This document shows, one piece after another, positions 61,383 through 64,000 of a stretch of 64,000 nucleotides of DNA. This DNA comes from Syntrophaceae bacterium. Lineage in GTDB: Bacteria; Desulfobacterota; Syntrophia; Syntrophales; UBA2192. A program made the translations under genes and the position numbers. Under the pieces are notes generated by a model. The model made no database searches, had not been told where the DNA came from, and saw nothing but the letters and a program-made list of their open reading frames with translations. Numbering within the stretch: the stretch's first letter is position 1; every line of letters starts with the position of its first letter. The stretch spans positions 765,578 through 829,577 of the forward strand of contig JABLXY010000003.1 in NCBI GenBank assembly GCA_013177795.1. The letters are read 5' to 3'.

Positions 61383-61946
61383 ATGAACGCTCGCCCTCTG
61401 TCCTTCATGCTGAGACTTTTCACGGCCCTCGTCGCCGTCCCGGCCCTCCTTTCCCTCACCGCGGCGTCCGCCGCGGACAAGCCCTCGGCGCCCGTGGCGT
61501 CTTTCACGGAAGTCTCACCAGCCCCTGCGGACCGCATCGTCGTCGAGAAGGCGAAGCGGACGCTCACGCTCTACAGGCAGGACAAGGAGATCAGGACGTA
61601 CAAGGTCGCCCTGGGCCGCGACCCCGTCGGTCCCAAGGTCCGGCAGGGCGACAACAAGACGCCCGAAGGCGTGTACTTCGTGGATTACAAGATCCGCCAC
61701 AGCATATACCACCGGGCCCTCCACCTTTCCTACCCCAACCGGGACGATGTGGAGCGGGCCAGGGCGCTGGGCGTGCCGCCGGGGGGCAGCATCATGATCC
61801 ACGGCATGAAGGAGGACAAGCTCTGGATGGGCGACGTGCAGTACCTGTTCAACTGGACCAACGGCTGCATCGCCCTGACCAACCCCGAGATGGAGGAACT
61901 GTGGGACCTCGTCTCGGTCTGGACGCCGGTGGAGATCAGGCCGTAA
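61383..61946 (+). CDS. L,D-transpeptidase (YkuD domain), short form
   Basis: This is a 187-residue protein with signal peptide (MLRLFTALVAVPALLSLTAA). The YkuD domain (~50-187) has VVEKAKRTLTLYRQDKEIRT, GDNKTPEGVYFVDYKI, the His in GGSIMIHGM and the catalytic Cys in NWTNGCIALTNPEMEELWD. Such enzymes make 3-3 cross-links in peptidoglycan or attach lipoproteins to it. No LysM is present, unlike the second copy at 62533. Confidence 0.95.
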   Translation: MNARPLSFMLRLFTALVAVPALLSLTAASAADKPSAPVASFTEVSPAPADRIVVEKAKRTLTLYRQDKEIRTYKVALGRDPVGPKVRQGDNKTPEGVYFVDYKIRHSIYHRALHLSYPNRDDVERARALGVPPGGSIMIHGMKEDKLWMGDVQYLFNWTNGCIALTNPEMEELWDLVSVWTPVEIRP

Positions 61947-62015
61947 TCAGTCGGCGCCGGCCGGATGCTCTGCGGAGCGCCTTGCCTGCCGATGTGTGAC
62001 GAAGGGTCTCCACGC

Positions 62016-62078
62016 GAAGTTAGGAAGCTGCGAAGGTAAGAAGCGAGGAAAAAGAAAAGGGCGAAGAAAAGAAAAAGG
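62016..62078. repeat. 8-bp-period purine tract before terminator
   Basis: Units in 8-bp phase (gaagttag, gaagctgc, gaaggtaa, gaagcgag, gaaaaaga), then one 7-base step and two more (gaagaaaa, gaaaaagg), run straight into a terminator stem. It is clearly the same kind of tract as 20549-20588. Confidence 0.75.
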
Positions 62079-62110
62079 CGGCGCCGGTGAGACCGGGGCC
62101 GCCTTTCCGT
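62074..62110. terminator. Bidirectional terminator
   Basis: AAAGGCGGC and GCCGCCTTT pair around an inner CCGGT-GAG-ACCGG hairpin, with A-rich sequence on the left and a short T-run on the right. It separates the plus-strand transpeptidase from the minus-strand lipoprotein. Confidence 0.8.
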
Positions 62111-62147
62111 TTGTGCCTTTCGGCGTTGGGACCCGTGGGCCGCTTCG

Positions 62148-62480
62148 TTACTTCTTCATGGACTTCATGAAGATCGCCTCGGCCTTCTTCGCGTTGTCCT
62201 CGGCCAGCTTGGCCGCCGCTTCCGCGCGGGCTGCCGCCGCTTCGGCCTTGGCGGCCGCCTCGTTGGCCTGCGCGGCCTGGCGGGAGGCGTCCGCGACGCC
62301 GGCCTTGGCTGCGGCCGCGTCCCTGGAGGCCTGGTCGGCCTTCATCTGCGCCTGGTCCACTTTCGAGGAGAGCTCGTTGAGCCTGGCGTTGATCTTGTCC
62401 AGGTCACCCGTCGTGGCGCAGCCCGTGAAGAGCGCTGCAGCAAAGACCAGCACCATGAGAACGACAAAACGTGACTTCAT
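62148..62480 (-). CDS. Lpp/OprI-like Ala-rich lipoprotein ending in Lys
   Basis: This is a 110-residue protein with AAAGGAGG before the ATG. The signal peptide FVVLMVLVFAAALFTGCAT has a lipobox Cys. The mature part is one long helix with heptad character (DLDKINARLNELSSKVDQAQ, then many Ala-rich repeats such as AAKAEAAAARAEAAAKLAED) and ends IFMKSMKK. A free C-terminal Lys is what Braun's lipoprotein uses to bind peptidoglycan through L,D-transpeptidases, and two such enzymes flank this gene. It probably tethers the outer membrane. Confidence 0.87.
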   Translation of the reverse strand: MKSRFVVLMVLVFAAALFTGCATTGDLDKINARLNELSSKVDQAQMKADQASRDAAAAKAGVADASRQAAQANEAAAKAEAAAARAEAAAKLAEDNAKKAEAIFMKSMKK

Positions 62481-62532
62481 CCCAAATACCTCCTTTGATA
62501 TAAGATTTGAAAGGATTGGCCCCCTCTCTTGA

Positions 62533-63465
62533 TCAGCGACGTGACAGTTTCCTGCCATCACCTCCCTTCGGCAGGGTGCCCACCGGGACGGGGACCCCGT
62601 TTTTCGCTTCGATTGCCTCGTCGATCTTTTCCCAGTCCGCGTACGCCTCGATCCCCTGCTTCCTCGCGACCAGCCGGGCGTGCTGTCCCATGTCCCCGAT
62701 GAACCCGTAGGGGTCGCCGTGGACCTCCACGTAGATCGTGCTGCCCCGCAACCCGAACTTGACGGGCTCGTACAAAATTTCAACCACCGTCCCCTTCGGG
62801 ACGTCCGGGTAGAGCCTCTCGATGTCCTCCGGGTAGAGCCGGATGCAGCCGTTGCTGAGGATTCGTCCGACGCTCCAGGGGTTGTCCGTGCCGTGGATGC
62901 CGTACCCGCGCGCGGAAAGCCCCAGCCAGTAACGGCCGATCGGGTTGTCGGGCCCGGCGGGCATAACCTTCGTGTTGTACTTGTGCTGCAGCTTGCGGGG
63001 GATGTTCCACTCGGGGTCCTCCTCTTTCTCGACGACCCGGAACGTCCCCAGCGGCGTCTGCGTCTCCTCCTCACCGACCGTGACGGCGTAGGTGCTGACG
63101 GTCCCCCTCTTGGCGTGGTATCGGTAGAGGCGCATCTCCGGCACGTTGATCACGATGCCCTTGTGCCGGGTCGGGGGTACGATCCAGAGGGTCGGGATCT
63201 GCAACGCGCTGCCCTCCTCGAGCAGCCAGGGGTCCTTGTCGGGGTGCACGGCCTGCAGTTCCGTAACCCCCAGGCCGTAGCGCCTCGCGATGTCAAGGAG
63301 CGTCTCTCCCGGCTTCACGGTGTGGACGAGCAACCGGCCGATCACGGTGCCGGTCCCTGCAGGACTTTTCTTCGCCGGGGCATAGCGGTATTCGGTCCGC
63401 GCGAGGGAGGGATCAGGGGTCAGCAGGAACAGGAGTGCCGCGATGAGTAGTGTCTTGACCCGCAT
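62533..63465 (-). CDS. LysM L,D-transpeptidase (ErfK/YbiS type)
   Basis: This is a 310-residue protein. Signal peptide VKTLLIAALLFLLTPDPSLA; LysM domain ~45-92 (HTVKPGETLLDIARRYGLGV); YkuD domain ~100-235 with GIVINVPEMRLYRYHAKRGT, the His in GYGIHGTDNPW and the catalytic Cys in ILSNGCIRLYPEDIERLY. The tail ~240-310 contains a region (GSTIYVEVHGDPYGF) found in ErfK/YbiS-type enzymes, the group that anchors Lpp in Escherichia coli. It lies 52 bp upstream of the Lpp-like gene on the same strand. Confidence 0.95.
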   Translation of the reverse strand: MRVKTLLIAALLFLLTPDPSLARTEYRYAPAKKSPAGTGTVIGRLLVHTVKPGETLLDIARRYGLGVTELQAVHPDKDPWLLEEGSALQIPTLWIVPPTRHKGIVINVPEMRLYRYHAKRGTVSTYAVTVGEEETQTPLGTFRVVEKEEDPEWNIPRKLQHKYNTKVMPAGPDNPIGRYWLGLSARGYGIHGTDNPWSVGRILSNGCIRLYPEDIERLYPDVPKGTVVEILYEPVKFGLRGSTIYVEVHGDPYGFIGDMGQHARLVARKQGIEAYADWEKIDEAIEAKNGVPVPVGTLPKGGDGRKLSRR

Positions 63466-63666
63466 GGCTGATCGGTTTGTTCTCTTCGCGCCGGCCGCAA
63501 ATCGGCAAATGATGCAACGTGCTAAACAATTTACACCTTTTCAACGAGACAACACAAGGGTTTTTTCTGCGCGATCCGCGCGCGGCCCGGAAATTTGTGT
63601 TTGCCCATCGGCGGGGGATGTCCTAGAATGCATTGCAGGTCATTGACGTCCCGCCGGGGTCAGCCC
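63466..63666. other. Divergent region between LysM transpeptidase and Slp-like gene
   Basis: AT-rich spacer. GTGCTAAAC at 63519-63527 could be an extended -10 for the plus-strand gene, but no good -35 is seen. No ORF of note. Confidence 0.35.
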
Positions 63667-64000
63667 ATGACGAAAAAAGCCGTCCTTGCCGTTCTCCTTC
63701 TTGTCGCCCTTTGCGGGTGCACCTCCGTCCTGTCGAACCGCATCGTGCAGGAAGACGAGAAGATACCCTTTCCGGAGCTCCTGCAGAAGCCCGACCGGTT
63801 CCGCGGGTCCGTGGTCATCCTGGGCGGCCAGATCATCGAGACAACGGTGAGGGAGAAGGAGTCCTGGGTGCAGGTCCTCCAGCTTCCCCTGGGGGCGCGG
63901 CACGCCCCCGACATCACGGCGCCCTCGCAGGGCCGCTTCCTCGTGGTCTACCCGCGCTTCGTGGATCCCCTCATCTTCGAGAAGGGACGGAAAATCACCG
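63667..64000 (+). CDS. Slp-family outer-membrane lipoprotein, 3' end outside window
   Basis: The first 111 residues are visible. The signal peptide KKAVLAVLLLVALCGC has a lipobox Cys. The mature start TSVLSNRIVQEDEKIPFPEL, then LLQKPDRFRGSVVILGGQII and RFLVVYPRFVDPLIFEKGRK, match the Slp (starvation lipoprotein) family, whose members are induced on carbon starvation or acid. It is divergent from the LysM transpeptidase gene. Confidence 0.88.
   Translation, partial: MTKKAVLAVLLLVALCGCTSVLSNRIVQEDEKIPFPELLQKPDRFRGSVVILGGQIIETTVREKESWVQVLQLPLGARHAPDITAPSQGRFLVVYPRFVDPLIFEKGRKIT

Overview
This window is about 64 kb of GC-rich bacterial chromosome. The gene set suggests a strictly or mostly anaerobic Gram-negative, most likely a syntrophic or fermentative member of the Desulfobacterota (old Deltaproteobacteria, Syntrophales-like). 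The reasons are a thiolase / 3-hydroxyacyl-CoA dehydrogenase / acyl-CoA dehydrogenase / CoA-transferase cluster for butyrate-type acyl-CoA chemistry, a rubrerythrin, MenA, many outer-membrane-type lipoproteins, PAS-rich regulators, and a probable selenoprotein. Taxonomy is inferred from gene content only.

Layout. 1-7627 (minus): surface-polysaccharide genes of lower GC, with two very large multidomain glycosyltransferase/methyltransferase proteins around a WbsX-type protein. 7974-9550: a TPR protein and a diguanylate cyclase. 9837-20479 (plus): a chemotaxis-type operon (HTH-receiver, CheW, MCP, CheR, CheD, HDOD, CheY, CheX, CheB, CheA, CheY, CheX) that ends in a strong terminator. Its CheA carries a GspE-N/MshEN-like module. 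20660-27809: lipoprotein, rubrerythrin, MenA plus CPBP protease, an Fsr-like MFS pump, a stand-alone GspE-N repeat protein, a TVP38 membrane protein and a cNMP-binding protein. 28143-31776: an ATP-grasp/methyltransferase fusion, a YdjC-type deacetylase and a glycosyltransferase, translationally coupled. 31785-38023 (minus): phosphoglycerate mutase, pyruvate kinase, QueF, lipocalin, a candidate selenoprotein, a lipoprotein and a DHDPS-like protein. 38958-43849 (minus): the acyl-CoA cluster. 44304-48295: a PAS-LuxR regulator divergent from a sigma-70-family factor, then gltX behind a leader hairpin. 48407-50130: a complete IS1182-type element sitting in a palindrome. 50391-55838: an accessory zone of very small genes, a truncated DnaB-like ATPase, tandem promoter/hairpin units and two divergent tRNAs. 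56179-59050: a four-PAS histidine kinase and its NarL-type regulator. 59056-59184: a 29-bp inverted-repeat element. 59545-64000: a CBS-type pyrophosphatase, two L,D-transpeptidases around an Lpp-like lipoprotein, and the start of a Slp-family lipoprotein.

Most notable items. (1) At 35522-36259, an in-frame TGA joins a signal-peptide/HMA-like N-terminus to a thioredoxin-like C-terminus. A perfect 8-bp hairpin with a G loop follows at the spacing expected for a bacterial SECIS. (2) A family of 39-41 residue proteins shares a W-x-DPM(N) motif next to the PAS kinase system. (3) Purine-rich tracts with an 8-bp period lie between genes, several directly in front of intrinsic terminators. (4) A Braun-lipoprotein-like tethering locus ends the window. 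(5) Several signs link chemotaxis and c-di-GMP.
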